From positions 62,001 to 126,000 of the forward strand of contig NZ_RBWS01000011.1 in NCBI RefSeq assembly GCF_003627955.1: a DNA stretch of 64,000 bases, in the 5' to 3' direction. The notes beneath the pieces are model-generated. The model did not search any database and was not told the DNA's origin. It saw only the letters and a list, made by a program, of their open reading frames with translations. Source of the stretch: Sphingobacterium puteale. Lineage in GTDB: Bacteria > Bacteroidota > Bacteroidia > Sphingobacteriales > Sphingobacteriaceae. Within the stretch, counting starts at the first letter, position 1. The number at the start of each line of letters is the position of its first letter. Shown here piece by piece: positions 53,640 through 63,110 of the stretch. Position numbers and translations under genes: made by a program.

Positions 53640-55028
53640 TTACCTCGGATTCTGAATAATTTCGGGATTGAGAACAATGTACTTGGATGCGATAGGCAAC
53701 ACATAGCGGTTGCTGTTGGGCTCCAAGGTGAATGACTCACCTTTATATACGCGGGTCTGCGTGCTGATAAAGCCCGGTTCGGCAGCTAAGCGCTTCTGGT
53801 CAAACCAGCGGAGACCTTTGCCCATCAGTTCTCTCCGCCGTTCGTTGATAACCCCTTTGAGCACCGACTGCTGGTCTGTGATCTGAAGTGGCTGGTATGC
53901 ATCCGGTTCAAACCGCTTGCTGCGCAGGGTGTTCAGTATATCCAGAGCCTCCGTAAACCGCCCGGCATCGCGCGCTAAGGCTTCCGCTTTGATCAGCATC
54001 ATCTCCGGAAGGGTAGGCCCGTTGGTAATTTTGGCGTTAGCCGAAATAATACGGTGTTTGTTGTAGGCTTTACCCTGGAACGGTGTCCAGGTAAACACAC
54101 TGCCGTCTACCGTAAATAATGTACTCCGGAGATCGCCCGGTTCGAAGAGCGCAAGCAAGGCAGGATTTAGCGAGAGGGTGGGAAATGTATTGCGCAGACT
54201 TTTGATAAAGATCTCCTCCGTATCGTCAAGCACATTGGGGTAGGTGTTGGGCACCGCTTTGTACTGATTGAGATCGATCAGCTTGTATTGCGGTCTGGCC
54301 AGTACCAGTTCTGCGTACTGCAGTGCTTTGCCGTAATTGCGCATCTGCAGATAGACACGGGCAAGGATGGCCTCGGCTGCCGGGCGCGACGCCAATATGT
54401 TGAAACCGGGCTGTTCAGGAAGATCGGGAATGGCCGAACTGAGGTCTTCAATAATCTGCTTGTAAACTGTTTCCACTGATTTACGGTCCAGTTTAGCATA
54501 GAGGTCGGGACTTGTCAATAAAGGAACCCCAAGGTCTGTGGCGGCGCTTGTCTCTTGATACTGCTTAGCATACGTATTGACCAGGTGAAAATAGTTGAGT
54601 GCGCGGTGCACCTTTGCCTGGGCCAGTATATTTTTCTTCTGTGCTTCGCTGCCCCCCTGGCTGTCCATGATCTCTGCGGCGATCTGATTGAAGAGGTAGA
54701 TCTGTTTGTACTGGTCGGCCCAGTCGGCATCTTCGTTGTTGTCGCCCACCAGATCACTTTTCCAGCTATAGGCGTTGGCATCGGTTAACGATAAGGTATT
54801 GAGGTAGGCTTCGTCAGACCCGTAGATGTCATCGCTTGCCAGCACGGGCCAGTAGTAGGATTTCTCCACTGTTGTACTGTTGTTGAGCAAACTCTGGTAG
54901 TCCTGTGTATATTTTAGTTCGCGCTTACCCACAAGGTCAATCTCCACAAACTTCCGGCAGGATACCATACCGGTGGTCATCAATGCAGCGAGGCTGAATG
55001 CAATAATTCTCTTTTTCATGTTCATCAT
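53640..55028 (-). CDS. SusD/RagB-family lipoprotein
   Basis: A 462-residue lipoprotein (lipobox MVSC, about Cys24). SusD features: RKFVEIDLVGKRELKYTQDYQSLLN at the N-terminus, the TPR-like LAQAKVHRALNYFHLVNTYAKQY, RPAAEAILARVYLQMRNYGKALQYAELVL, LPEMMLIKAEALARDAGRFTEALDILNTLR, INERRRELMGKGLRWFDQKRL and the end YIVLNPEIIQNPR. It is the surface partner of the SusC gene 5 bases upstream in transcription. The closest relatives by pattern are the SusD proteins of FecR-controlled peptide/siderophore-type loci, but the ligand cannot be stated. Confidence 0.95.
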   Translation of the reverse strand: MMNMKKRIIAFSLAALMTTGMVSCRKFVEIDLVGKRELKYTQDYQSLLNNSTTVEKSYYWPVLASDDIYGSDEAYLNTLSLTDANAYSWKSDLVGDNNEDADWADQYKQIYLFNQIAAEIMDSQGGSEAQKKNILAQAKVHRALNYFHLVNTYAKQYQETSAATDLGVPLLTSPDLYAKLDRKSVETVYKQIIEDLSSAIPDLPEQPGFNILASRPAAEAILARVYLQMRNYGKALQYAELVLARPQYKLIDLNQYKAVPNTYPNVLDDTEEIFIKSLRNTFPTLSLNPALLALFEPGDLRSTLFTVDGSVFTWTPFQGKAYNKHRIISANAKITNGPTLPEMMLIKAEALARDAGRFTEALDILNTLRSKRFEPDAYQPLQITDQQSVLKGVINERRRELMGKGLRWFDQKRLAAEPGFISTQTRVYKGESFTLEPNSNRYVLPIASKYIVLNPEIIQNPR

Positions 55029-55033
55029 AGTAG

Positions 55034-58000
55034 TTAAAAACCCATATTAACGCGGAATACATAACTTGTGACCGGTGGCATGCTGCTGTAGCTGCCGTCA
55101 AACATATACTCTGGGTCAACATCGCGGCCGGTCTTTTTCCAGAAAAGCCCCAGGTTGGTTGCCGTGGCACCAATACTCAGCGATTTGATGGTCCTGTTGT
55201 TGCCCAGCATACTGGCCGGAAAGCTATAATTTAAGGAAAGCATCTGCAGGCGGATGTGGCTGGCGTCAATCACGTTGATATCTGCAAGTTCAAAGCGCTG
55301 TATACTATTGATATTGGTATTGATGACGCCGGGAATATCGGTATGGGCCTCGTCTCCGGGCTGGCGCCAACGGTCTACCAGGGCCTTGCTATTGGGCAGG
55401 TATCCATCAAAGCCTGCTGTATTGCTCGGGTATTGTGTGGAGTTGACCTCCTTCCAGCGGACTTTGTGTCCAAATTTCATGGTCATGCGTGCTGTAAACG
55501 TGAAATTTTTGTAGGACAGGGTGTTGGTCCAGCCGCCAAAATAGGGAGCGCTCATACGGCCCATATAAAGCAGGTCTGCAGGGCTAAAATCGTCTGTGGA
55601 CGTTTCTGAATCCAGGATATTGCCCTGTCCATCGCGGATTTGTGATCTACCTTTGTTATCAAGGCCTGCCCAGCGGTAGGCAAAGAGCTGATCAATAGGG
55701 TAGCCCTCGATCGGTGTAGATGTCTGTTCCGGCGTCTTGAGTGTATTCGGAAAACGATCGTCGGTAACTTTATTGTCGCTGTACGAGAGATTAAGTGCAC
55801 TATTCCACTGCCAGCCGGCCTTCTGCACGATCTGCCCCTGGATATTGATATCTATACCATGGCTTTTCATATTGGAGGTGTTGAAGGACAGACTGGACCA
55901 GCCGTAGGTAGAGTTGTAGGGTACTGACGCAACGATTCCGTAAGACCTTTTGCTGTAGTAATCGAGGTTGATGGTGAGCCTGTTGTTTATGGCGGTGAGA
56001 TCAAGCCCCGTGTTGAATGCCCGTGTGGTTTCCCAGCCCAGCATCTGATTGGCCGGAATCACAATGGAGCCGGTGGGAAGCTGGGTGAAGAAATCGGTTA
56101 TTGAAGCCGAATACAGGGTGAATGAAGTGCCGTCTTTTGGCACTGAGCCTCCGGTACCGATACTACCGCGCCAGCTCAGCATATTGATCCAGGGGATGGT
56201 TTTCATGAAGTTCTCTTTGTGCAGATCCCAGCGTAGCCCCGCAGACCAAAAAGGCTTTGCACGTTTGGACCGGTCTACGCCGATGATTGTAGCATCGTCA
56301 AAGCGTATGCTACTGCTTAGAAAGTACTTCGAAAGGAGGGTGTATCCCGCATTGGCGTAATAGCTCAGATAACGTATGCGGTCAATATTGATCGGTGCAT
56401 CTTGTATATTCAGCGTTTTGCTGCCTCCATATATATCTTTATAGGGAACTGTTGGATTGATAACCGTGGACTGGTAGGTATCTTTGTCGAATCCATATCG
56501 TGTCTGCAGATAACCCATTGCCTGACTCTGACGGATTTCACTACCTGCAAATACGTCAACTTGATGAATATCGTGGAATGTTTTGGAGCCATCGAGCTGG
56601 AAACGTAACGAATAGTCATCCATTTTGTTGTTTGAGGTGACATATTTACCGCCTAGTGGAACCCCGTATATCAGCTTTCCGCCGCTATTTACTGTGGTGC
56701 CGGTATTGATGAGGTCGCGCATCTCATAACTGTTCTTGTCGCGCAGGCTCTGCATATTGCGGAGCCCTTTCTGGTAAGAACCCGACAGTGTTGCGTTCAG
56801 CCAGCTGTAGGCACGATAGGATAATTGCCCTGTAAAGCGGGTCAGGTTATTGTCATAATGATCGTTGCTCTGCGTGAGTTCGTCGATGTGGTTATATGAC
56901 CAGGGCAGATAACCCTGGCTTTCGAAGCGCTCTTGCGCAACGGTTGGTGTGAAAGCATAATAGCGGCTGATGCGCTGTCCATTCTGATCCAGCAGCAGAT
57001 TGTAGGGCGTGAGGCCAAAAGTCCCGGGACTGATGGCGCTGATCGCAGCACCGTTAACATTGCTTTTCTGAATGGTATGATTGATGCCTAGGGCTACTTT
57101 AAGTCTTTGGTTAAAATAACTGTTTTCGACATTGAATGTCAACGACATATTATTGGTATTGTTTTCACGGTATATAGGTCTGTCTTTTGAATATACCGCA
57201 GAGGCATAATAACGGGCGCCCTGTACGGCTCCATTAAAAGACAAGTTGTACTGTTGATTCTGAGCCGCCTGCAGCAGTTCGTTTCGGATTTGCTGCCGGT
57301 TGTCGGTCTGTGCCAGCTGGCTGAGTATGCTGTTTTGCTCGGCGAGGCTGATCTCTCCCCGTTTGGTACGGAACATGGTCATAATGGCGTCGGATCTGTT
57401 GGGGGCCCGCCAGCCTGAAGTCGGATCGTAGTAGAAGTTGTTGTCAAACATTTCCTTTTCGAAATCGATATATTCAGAGGCGTTCATGGTGCGCAGATCG
57501 TGCAGGCTGGGCGGGGCGGAGGTCCCGAAAATTGAAGAGAAATTGATAGTGTTTTTGCCCATTTTACCAGCTTTCGTTTCGATCACAATAACCCCATTGG
57601 CTGCCCTGGATCCCCAGATGGAAGCTGCCGCTGCATCCTTCAGGACAGTGATGCTGGCGATGTCATCGGGATTGAAATTGTTGAGTATGCCCGCACTGCT
57701 GCCCGTGGCTGAAAGACGGTTGCCAGATCCCGTTGGATTGGCAGTCAGCTGTTGTTCCATGGCCGGAAAGCCGTCGATGACAATCAGCGGCGTACTCGTC
57801 GAACCTGAAAAGGTATTGGGTGAACGCACCAGGATACTATGGGTTTTGGTGTCAAACTGAACGCCCGGTATCTGCCCCTCGAGCCGTTCCATTAGGCTCA
57901 ACGCAGGACTTTGCTGAATTTTCTTTTCATCGATGACCACAAGCGAGCCTGTGGTTTTGCCGGGATCAAGTTTCTGGTAGCCGGTGTTGGCCATGACGGA

Positions 58001-58567
58001 TACCTCATCTAATGCCGCGATCTGCGGCTTGAGGACAAATAGGGGGCCTAGGTTGCTGGCTGGGGTGCCGCTGAGGTCGATCTGACGCAGTTCGTATCCC
58101 AGATAGCTGATTTCAAGAACAGCATTGCTGGGCACATTGGCCAGGACGAACACTCCTTTGCTGTTGGTCAGGGTCTGATTATGGGTGCCTTTTATACGTA
58201 CAGTGGCGCCCGCAAGTGGCTTCTGTTGCGTATCCGTCACGATACCATTGATCGTCCGTTGCTGTTGGCTGTCCGTCACGATGATCGTATTGTTGCGGAC
58301 GATAAAGCCTAAAGGCTGTCCCTGAAAACAGAGTCCGAGCACTTCCGAAAGCTCCAGTTCGTTTAAACTAATGGTTAAAGGCGAGAACGATCTATTGTGT
58401 TCGGGACGGATCACGTAATCGTATCCGGTCTGCGACCGCACTTGTTGAAGGATTTCTTCCAAGCTGGCACGTTTGACATTTAGGTTAATTTTGTTTTGGC
58501 CGTGCAGGGCTGTGGCTGTTTGTAAAAACAAAACCAAAAACAAAATGCAGAATAATTGAAATCGCAT
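55034..58567 (-). CDS. SusC/RagA-family TonB-dependent transporter with STN domain
   Basis: Started at ATG 58567, which gives 1177 residues and a proper signal peptide (FCILFLVLFLQTATALHGQ); the frame is open to 58708 but those codons look non-coding. An STN domain follows (INLNVKRASLEEILQQVRSQTGYDYVIRP to RNNTIIV, about 25-95), then the carboxypeptidase-regulatory-like domain (INGIVTDTQQKPLAGATVRIKG), plug (NTGYQKLDPGKTTGSLVVID; STPLIVIDGFPAM; DAAAASIWGSRAANGVIVIETKAG) and barrel ending YVFRVNMGF. It answers to the FecR/ECF pair upstream. A terminator separates FecR from this gene, so a sigma-dependent promoter is expected in the gap. Confidence 0.95.
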   Translation of the reverse strand: MRFQLFCILFLVLFLQTATALHGQNKINLNVKRASLEEILQQVRSQTGYDYVIRPEHNRSFSPLTISLNELELSEVLGLCFQGQPLGFIVRNNTIIVTDSQQQRTINGIVTDTQQKPLAGATVRIKGTHNQTLTNSKGVFVLANVPSNAVLEISYLGYELRQIDLSGTPASNLGPLFVLKPQIAALDEVSVMANTGYQKLDPGKTTGSLVVIDEKKIQQSPALSLMERLEGQIPGVQFDTKTHSILVRSPNTFSGSTSTPLIVIDGFPAMEQQLTANPTGSGNRLSATGSSAGILNNFNPDDIASITVLKDAAAASIWGSRAANGVIVIETKAGKMGKNTINFSSIFGTSAPPSLHDLRTMNASEYIDFEKEMFDNNFYYDPTSGWRAPNRSDAIMTMFRTKRGEISLAEQNSILSQLAQTDNRQQIRNELLQAAQNQQYNLSFNGAVQGARYYASAVYSKDRPIYRENNTNNMSLTFNVENSYFNQRLKVALGINHTIQKSNVNGAAISAISPGTFGLTPYNLLLDQNGQRISRYYAFTPTVAQERFESQGYLPWSYNHIDELTQSNDHYDNNLTRFTGQLSYRAYSWLNATLSGSYQKGLRNMQSLRDKNSYEMRDLINTGTTVNSGGKLIYGVPLGGKYVTSNNKMDDYSLRFQLDGSKTFHDIHQVDVFAGSEIRQSQAMGYLQTRYGFDKDTYQSTVINPTVPYKDIYGGSKTLNIQDAPINIDRIRYLSYYANAGYTLLSKYFLSSSIRFDDATIIGVDRSKRAKPFWSAGLRWDLHKENFMKTIPWINMLSWRGSIGTGGSVPKDGTSFTLYSASITDFFTQLPTGSIVIPANQMLGWETTRAFNTGLDLTAINNRLTINLDYYSKRSYGIVASVPYNSTYGWSSLSFNTSNMKSHGIDINIQGQIVQKAGWQWNSALNLSYSDNKVTDDRFPNTLKTPEQTSTPIEGYPIDQLFAYRWAGLDNKGRSQIRDGQGNILDSETSTDDFSPADLLYMGRMSAPYFGGWTNTLSYKNFTFTARMTMKFGHKVRWKEVNSTQYPSNTAGFDGYLPNSKALVDRWRQPGDEAHTDIPGVINTNINSIQRFELADINVIDASHIRLQMLSLNYSFPASMLGNNRTIKSLSIGATATNLGLFWKKTGRDVDPEYMFDGSYSSMPPVTSYVFRVNMGF

Positions 58568-58682
58568 AAGCAATTTGATTATAAAGTTGGAAAAGACAGG
58601 CGGTCTGTGGATCGGTTGATTTACCTTATACTTTTCGTTAGCAAAAAAATATTGATACATTTGTTTGTTGATTTTTGGACAT

Positions 58683-58710
58683 ACATGTCCCTCTTGACAA
58701 GGAGACATGT
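58683..58710 (-). promoter_or_regulatory. Imperfect dyad upstream of the third susC gene
   Basis: ACATGTCCCTCTTG-A-CAAGGAGACATGT on the + strand is a near-complete inverted repeat, about 115-145 bases before the susC start codon. It could be a regulator-binding site or a hairpin in the susC leader. There is no independent support. Confidence 0.4.
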
Positions 58711-58750
58711 CATGCAGTTCATAATTTTCGTAATAAATGCTAGGCGTGAA

Positions 58751-58799
58751 TTCAAAAAATCAATTCTAGGGGCGGTGCAACGCCTCTAGATTTTTTGAA
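58751..58799 (-). terminator. Terminator between fecR and susC
   Basis: TTCAAAAAAT and ATTTTTTGAA flank a TCTAGGGGCG / CGCCTCTAGA stem (one mismatch, 6-base loop GTGCAA). The symmetric A/T arms give a U tract in either direction. It begins 20 bases after the FecR stop and would end the sigma-fecR transcript. Confidence 0.75.
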
Positions 58800-58818
58800 A
58801 CCACAGGTGTTTGGTTTG

Positions 58819-60042
58819 TTAGGGTATGACCATCAGCCTCCTTTCTTTTTCGTTGTTGCGGATATCAAATTTGATTCCTGTCGTGGTTTCCAGTATTTCG
58901 AGTACTTGTTGTAAAGTCTTCTTTCGGGATATGGTGCTGATATAGCGCTGCTGTCCGACAGGGCCGAGGTATTCTACTTCAATATTGTACCAACGGGATA
59001 TTTGGTCCATGATCTCCCGGACGGAGGCAGAATCAAAGTAAAAATCGCCGTTTTTCCAAGAAAGATCTTTGGAAAGATCGACTTCCAGGAGTTCGAATTC
59101 TTTGCCCGTCTGTACAATTTTCTGGCCGGGCTTAAGAAGTATCGGTGCCGGATTGGCCGGATTGTTCAGCGCGATGGATCCCTCTTCCAGAGTAAAGCTA
59201 TTCTGTTTGTCTTCCCTATAGGCCTTAACGTTGAATTTAGTGCCCAGAACCTGCACTGCATTTTGGCCTGCATGGACGATAAATTCCTGTTTGATCATCC
59301 GGCCACCGGAGCTGATCTGACGCTTGCTGACCTCGAAATAACCTTCACCTTCCAGCGTCACTTCGCGTGTACTGCCCGTAAACTGTATCGGAAAGATCAG
59401 CTTGCTGTCTGCATTAAGCGTTACCCGTGTACCATCTGCCAGCACGATCTTGTAGGTATATCCTTTGGGAACGATGAGCGTGTTGCTCAACATCGCGTGG
59501 GAGCCATTTTTTGACCCGTCTGTCTGGTAAACGAGCTGGTCGGTGTCACTCCAGTCGATGAGGATATCGTGATCCTTGCGACTGGAAGACCCATTACTGC
59601 GATTAAGTGCGATTTGTTCGCCATTTGACAACTGTAAGACCGCACCGCTGCTCGCCGGGTGTATGGACGCAGTATTCGCGCGGGTGGCTGATGATTGTTT
59701 GTCAGCTGTGGTTTGGACCGAACTGTCCTGATAATTAAAAGTAGGCTTTTGCTCAATAGAGAGGTAGTATGAAGCGAGTCCGATGATGGCTATGGAGGCT
59801 GCTGCGGCAATCCATTTTCGCCATGCAGTATGGGGTTGTTTTGGAGAATGTATGTGAGAATGGATACGGCCCCAGCTGTCTGCAATATCTGCCTGCAGCT
59901 CCGGGGTACTCAGATCGAATTCCGGAAGCTGTTCGGCCTGAGCGATGTACCAGTCTTCGACAAAAGCTGCCTCACTATCGGTACATTGGCCCTTGGTGTA
60001 TCTTTTCAGTAGGTCGTCATCTATTTTTAACGGTTCTCTCAC
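58819..60042 (-). CDS. FecR-family anti-sigma factor
   Basis: A 407-residue inner-membrane protein: N-terminal sigma-binding part (LLKRYTKGQCTDSEAAFVEDWYIAQAE), one span at about 72-92 (WIAAAASIAIIGLASYYLS), a Ser/Thr-rich periplasmic linker, the FecR domain (LIVPKGYTYKIVLADGTRVTLNADSKLIFP, EVTLEGEGYFEVSKRQ, VLGTKFNVKAYR) and the DUF4974 C-terminal domain (FYFDSASVREIMDQISRWYNIEVEYLG). The neighbours are the ECF sigma gene 88 bases upstream and the STN-containing SusC beyond a terminator. It relays transport status to the sigma factor. Confidence 0.94.
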   Translation of the reverse strand: MREPLKIDDDLLKRYTKGQCTDSEAAFVEDWYIAQAEQLPEFDLSTPELQADIADSWGRIHSHIHSPKQPHTAWRKWIAAAASIAIIGLASYYLSIEQKPTFNYQDSSVQTTADKQSSATRANTASIHPASSGAVLQLSNGEQIALNRSNGSSSRKDHDILIDWSDTDQLVYQTDGSKNGSHAMLSNTLIVPKGYTYKIVLADGTRVTLNADSKLIFPIQFTGSTREVTLEGEGYFEVSKRQISSGGRMIKQEFIVHAGQNAVQVLGTKFNVKAYREDKQNSFTLEEGSIALNNPANPAPILLKPGQKIVQTGKEFELLEVDLSKDLSWKNGDFYFDSASVREIMDQISRWYNIEVEYLGPVGQQRYISTISRKKTLQQVLEILETTTGIKFDIRNNEKERRLMVIP

Positions 60043-60130
60043 GTCTTTTGCGTTGTTGTTTTGCTGTATAACAGTTAAGTCCGCCGCAGGTCCCAGATGA
60101 AAGTGAAATTTTTTTTAAAAAATCTGACCG

Positions 60131-60721
60131 TTAGGGCCGGTCTGGAAAAAATGCAAGAATAAATAAGAGCAGAGGCAGCTTGTTGCGCAATAACTTTAGC
60201 GCGTTTGAAATCTGATTTTTTACGGTTTTTTCACTGATGCCAAGTTTTTCGGCAATCTCTCTGTGACTCAAATAGTGTGTACGGCTCAACTGAAAGATTT
60301 CACGCATCTTTTCAGGAAGATTCTCAATTTCTCTTTCGATGATCGCCTGCAGCTGTTTTTCGCGGATTACATGATCTGTGTCTGAAACATAGCTGACGGC
60401 AAAGGATGACATGCTATCCAGGTATCTGTCAACTACTTTGCTATGTGAAATATGATTTATCAATTCATTTTTCACGACCTGATACAGATAGGAAGACAGC
60501 TTAATATCCGTCGGCAGCTTGCCGCGGATATCCCAGATTTTAACGAAGACTTTTTGCAGGATGTCTTTTGTTTCCTCACGGTCGCGGATAAATCTATTGG
60601 CATGAATGTACAAAGGAACACTGTAACGCTTGTAGATGACAGAGAAAGCTCTCTCGTCATCCTGGCGAATCAGATCGACCAGAATCCCGTCGGATAGTGT
60701 GGCGTATTCGCTGTCCTGCAT
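60131..60721 (-). CDS. ECF RNA polymerase sigma factor (FecI-like)
   Basis: A 196-residue ECF sigma factor. Region 2 reads AFSVIYKRYSVPLYIHANRFIRDREETKDILQKVFVKIWDIRG with SSYLYQVVKNELINHI, and region 4 reads YLSHREIAEKLGISEKTVKNQISNALKLLRNKL. It is the first gene of the - strand cluster, followed by FecR and SusC. A 407-base gap with an 11-bp inverted repeat separates it from the divergent GH2 gene. Confidence 0.95.
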   Translation of the reverse strand: MQDSEYATLSDGILVDLIRQDDERAFSVIYKRYSVPLYIHANRFIRDREETKDILQKVFVKIWDIRGKLPTDIKLSSYLYQVVKNELINHISHSKVVDRYLDSMSSFAVSYVSDTDHVIREKQLQAIIEREIENLPEKMREIFQLSRTHYLSHREIAEKLGISEKTVKNQISNALKLLRNKLPLLLFILAFFPDRP

Positions 60722-61128
60722 ACTTATTTAGGTGTGTTTTTCAAAGGCGAACTATGTGAAATCAGGCACTTTTTTACCAAAGTTCATCATTTAATCACAC
60801 AAATATAACTTTTTCGTAAAATAACTGTCCAACTTTTACGAAAATTCCACTACCGTTAGGACTGGAAGATCATATGGGATACAGTTTTCATAAGCATAAC
60901 GTGGCTAAAGCTGCCCTGTTTGGGTATCTCGGCTGAATTTGTAATATTATTGTTCATTTATGTCCTGCAAAAGTTTTAAATGACATCTTTGTAATATATA
61001 AACCCGATACCATAAGCATGATTGACACGAAGTATTAACGAGAAGATACTTCAGGTCAATTTAATAAATCAATTTAGCACGCTGATGAGCGGTACAAACA
61101 AGCATATAAACAAACCAAACCTGATAGA
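60722..61128. promoter_or_regulatory. Divergent control region between ECF sigma and GH2 genes
   Basis: TTTTCGTAAAA (60811-60821) and TTTTACGAAAA (60834-60844) form a perfect 11-bp inverted repeat separated by 12 bases, about 90-125 bases upstream of the sigma gene. Nearer the GH2 gene GAAGTAT (61029-61035) and ATACTTC (61046-61052) make a second 7-bp inverted repeat. No gene is seen here. TTTG-containing A/T-rich segments suggest promoters on both strands but none match the full consensus. Confidence 0.5.
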
Positions 61129-63006
61129 ATGATGACAAGCACTAATTTTCGTTTCTGGGCTCTCTTAATGGCATTGCTGGTGACAGCGCATGCACAGGCT
61201 CAATCGTTAGCAGACTTTACGCTGCCCACACCCTGGACACAGGAGGCGCTGACGGCAAATATACCTTTGCCCGAATATCCGCGGCCGCAGATGAAGCGTA
61301 AGGAATGGCAAAATCTCAATGGCCTCTGGGACTATATGGGCGGCAGGTTACAGCAGGATCCGCGGACAGCCACCATGGCTCCGGATTTTCCTGCCAGAAC
61401 GGAAAAGATACGGGTACCCTTTGCTCCTGAGGCGGAACTGTCAGGCATAGCCCGCAGTGGCGAGCAGTTTCTGTGGTATAGGCGTAATATCGTGATTCCG
61501 CCGACATGGAAAGGCAGCCGTGTCTTACTGCATTTTGGTGCTGTGGACCAGTATGCTGTTATTTTTGTCAACGGCAAAAAAGCCGGGGACCATAAGGGTG
61601 GATATCATGCCTTTAGTGTGGATATTTCGGACTTTCTAAAGCCGGGCGACAACAGTTTGGTGGTGGGGGTCTACGACGCTAACGATGGCAAGACATCTTC
61701 GGGCAAGAATGGTGATAAGGGCGACTATACCTTCAGTTCGGGCATATGGCAGACCGTGTGGATGGAGCCAATACGGAAAGAGCATGTTACACAATTAAAG
61801 CTGATCCCTGATCTAAAGAATAACCGGTTGCAGATAACCGCATTGACCACTGGAGAACGGCTAAAAGTGGTGGCTACGGCACATGATGGTATAACACAGG
61901 TCGGCAGGGCAGAAGGTGTGGACAACGCCTCATTTTTTCTACCTGTCCGCAACCCGCATCTATGGACTCCGGATGACCCTTTTCTATATGATCTGCAGAT
62001 TCAACTGCAAGATAAACAAGGACGTATCGTGGATCAGGTAGAGTCCTACTTCGCTATGCGTTCCATCAGCATCGGCAAGGTGGACGGTGTTAACAGAACG
62101 CTGTTAAATGGCAAGTTTGAGTTTCAGATCGGCGTGCTGGATCAGGGTTACTGGCCGGATGGGATCTTTACAGCGCCGACGGAGCAGGCGCTGCTGTACG
62201 ACATTCAGCTGGCCAAAAGGGCAGGTTTCAACGTGATCCGCAAGCATATCAAAGTTGAACCGATGCGCTGGTACTATCATTGCGACCGCCTCGGGATGAT
62301 GGTATGGCAGGATATGCCCAACTTGTGGTATCCCGATGATAACGATTCGGTAGCTGTGCGCCAGGAGTTCAGGAATGAGCTCAAACAGATGATGGACCAG
62401 CTGATCAGCGTACCTTCGATTGTCACCTGGGTGCCTTTTAACGAAAATTGGGGTGCCTTCGAGGTGCCTGATATCACCAACTGGACCAAAGCGTATGATC
62501 CTACACGGCTGGTGAACGGCAATTCAGGGTTCAACTATGCACCGGGCTACCGGCCGGCGCAAGGTGATCCCGGCAACGGCGATTTTGTGGATATGCACCA
62601 CTACGGAAAGATGGAGGACAAAGCATTTCCGCTTCCCGACGAGAAGCGGGCAGCTTCCCTGGGTGAATTTGGCGGTAAGGGACTATTTGTACGCAATCAT
62701 ATGTGGCCGGTGCCTAATAATGCCTACGAAATATTGATTAACAAGGAAACATTGACGGATACTTATATTTATCTGCTCAACGAGATCGAACAGCGGATGA
62801 TATATAGGGGATTGAGTAGTGCTATCTATACCCAGACTTCAGATGTGGAGCATGAGATCAACGGTTTGGTCACCTACGACCGGCAGGTGGAAAAGCTCGA
62901 CCTGGACAAAGTGAGGTGGATAAATAGGGAAGTTATCAAAAGCGGAGGAAATATCGGCAAAAAGAGAAACATAAGTTCGATATCAAGAGTGTATCCCGTA
63001 GAATAA
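61129..63006 (+). CDS. GH2-family glycoside hydrolase (beta-galactosidase/glucuronidase type)
   Basis: A 625-residue secreted protein (signal about 1-24, ending AQAQS). The sugar-binding jelly-roll (LNGLWDYMGGRL to VDISDFLKPGDNSLVVGVYD), the Ig-like middle domain and a TIM barrel follow in order. The catalytic pair is visible: Glu439 in VPFNENWGAF (acid/base) and Glu513 in SLGEFGGKG (nucleophile). FNVIRKHIKVEPMRWYYHCDRLGMMVWQDMPN is the typical GH2 barrel entry. It is shorter than LacZ and lacks the C-terminal extra domains. It stands alone with no SusCD partner, and a bidirectional terminator follows. Confidence 0.94.
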   Translation: MMTSTNFRFWALLMALLVTAHAQAQSLADFTLPTPWTQEALTANIPLPEYPRPQMKRKEWQNLNGLWDYMGGRLQQDPRTATMAPDFPARTEKIRVPFAPEAELSGIARSGEQFLWYRRNIVIPPTWKGSRVLLHFGAVDQYAVIFVNGKKAGDHKGGYHAFSVDISDFLKPGDNSLVVGVYDANDGKTSSGKNGDKGDYTFSSGIWQTVWMEPIRKEHVTQLKLIPDLKNNRLQITALTTGERLKVVATAHDGITQVGRAEGVDNASFFLPVRNPHLWTPDDPFLYDLQIQLQDKQGRIVDQVESYFAMRSISIGKVDGVNRTLLNGKFEFQIGVLDQGYWPDGIFTAPTEQALLYDIQLAKRAGFNVIRKHIKVEPMRWYYHCDRLGMMVWQDMPNLWYPDDNDSVAVRQEFRNELKQMMDQLISVPSIVTWVPFNENWGAFEVPDITNWTKAYDPTRLVNGNSGFNYAPGYRPAQGDPGNGDFVDMHHYGKMEDKAFPLPDEKRAASLGEFGGKGLFVRNHMWPVPNNAYEILINKETLTDTYIYLLNEIEQRMIYRGLSSAIYTQTSDVEHEINGLVTYDRQVEKLDLDKVRWINREVIKSGGNIGKKRNISSISRVYPVE

Positions 63007-63038
63007 ATCCCTAATACTATCGCTTTGGCTTGCTAATG

Positions 63039-63082
63039 AAAAGGGACCGTACAGCATAGCGCTACTGTACGATCCCTTTTTT
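63039..63082. terminator. Bidirectional terminator between GH2 and FISUMP genes
   Basis: AAAAGGGACCGTACAG and CTGTACGATCCCTTTT pair with one C/A mismatch around a 10-base loop, and T-rich arms lie on both sides. The flanking genes converge on it. Confidence 0.8.
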
Positions 63083-63110
63083 CGTTATAATATAGACCAT
63101 CAGGGTCAGG

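Noticed and set aside
58568..58708. N-terminal extension of the third SusC to 1224 residues
   Set aside because: No signal peptide at that start; the ATG at 58567 begins a clear one.
58556..58789. 77-codon ORF on the + strand in the susC upstream region
   Set aside because: It covers the susC leader and terminator, with no family match and an odd composition.
59002..59514. 170-codon ORF on the + strand
   Set aside because: Antisense to FecR; sequence is a shadow.
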